A stretch of 64,000 bases of DNA from Luzula sylvatica (lineage: Eukaryota; Streptophyta; Magnoliopsida; Poales; Juncaceae): contig OX326958.1 in the NCBI GenBank assembly GCA_946800325.1, forward strand, positions 22,270,414 to 22,334,413. The letters are read 5' to 3'. Position 1 is the stretch's first letter. Each line of letters begins with the position of its first letter. The notes under the pieces were generated by a model, which did not search any database, had not been told where the DNA came from, and was given only the letters and a program-made list of their open reading frames with translations. Both the position numbers and the translations under genes were made by a program. Positions 63,959-64,000 of this stretch are shown here, piece after piece.

Positions 63959-64000
63959 TACGGGTGTAAACGGTTCGGATCCGGTTCGGATAGTGGTCAT
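63959..64000. mobile_element. hAT-like terminus cut by the window edge
   Basis: TACGGGTGTAAACGGTTCGG followed by ATAGTGGTCAT repeats the words of the element end at 40,163. The element continues beyond the window. Confidence 0.55.

Overview
This window looks like AT-rich nuclear DNA from a flowering plant, probably a eudicot; the species cannot be told from the sequence. The evidence is a PPR gene with a GT-AG intron, a SOFL (SOB FIVE-LIKE) gene, a broken DUF247 gene, a plant mobile domain remnant, CACTA, hAT and Helitron elements, and long (GA)n/(AT)n tracts. No bacterial-style gene organisation, CRISPR array or rRNA was seen.

Region 1 (1-25,765) is one continuous satellite array of about 181-bp monomers, roughly 140 copies, open at the left window edge. 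It has a higher-order structure: blocks repeat every 13 monomers (2,353 bp), clearest between about 12.85 and 19.0 kb. Two foreign pieces interrupt it: a 185-bp hAT-type MITE (6,049-6,233) with a perfect 8-bp target duplication, and a 368-bp GC-richer insert (8,905-9,272) that resembles organellar DNA. Monomers become more divergent toward the right edge. Size and organisation resemble a centromeric or heterochromatic satellite, but that role is inferred.

Region 2 (25.8-33.4 kb) is AT-rich accessory DNA: a degenerate Helitron 3' end, a pair of related foldback MITEs flanking (AT)n tracts and a 0.9-kb hAT-like element, a DUF247 pseudogene, and a 1.2-kb degenerate (TATTC)n array.

Region 3 (33.7-40.7 kb) carries the first intact gene, a two-exon P-type PPR protein of 557 aa, followed by single-copy-looking DNA with a G-box/RY cluster, a 190-bp hAT MITE, an 874-bp long-TIR element and a MULE-type zinc-knuckle remnant.

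Region 4 (40.7-51.5 kb) is a nest of transposons. A probable solo LTR (41,216-46,456, TSD AGGAA) was split by a 4.0-kb non-autonomous CACTA element (42,274-46,279, TSD GCG) that carries an antisense exon fragment of DNA topoisomerase I. Next come a plant mobile domain pseudogene, a retrotransposon-like repeat and a series of imperfect hairpin repeats.

Region 5 (51.5-64 kb) holds the second intact gene, a four-exon SOFL protein on the minus strand (183 aa), then further MITEs, nested hAT elements, a roughly 1-kb Helitron and another hAT derivative. The two intact genes show no sign of working together; most of the window is repeat-driven structure.
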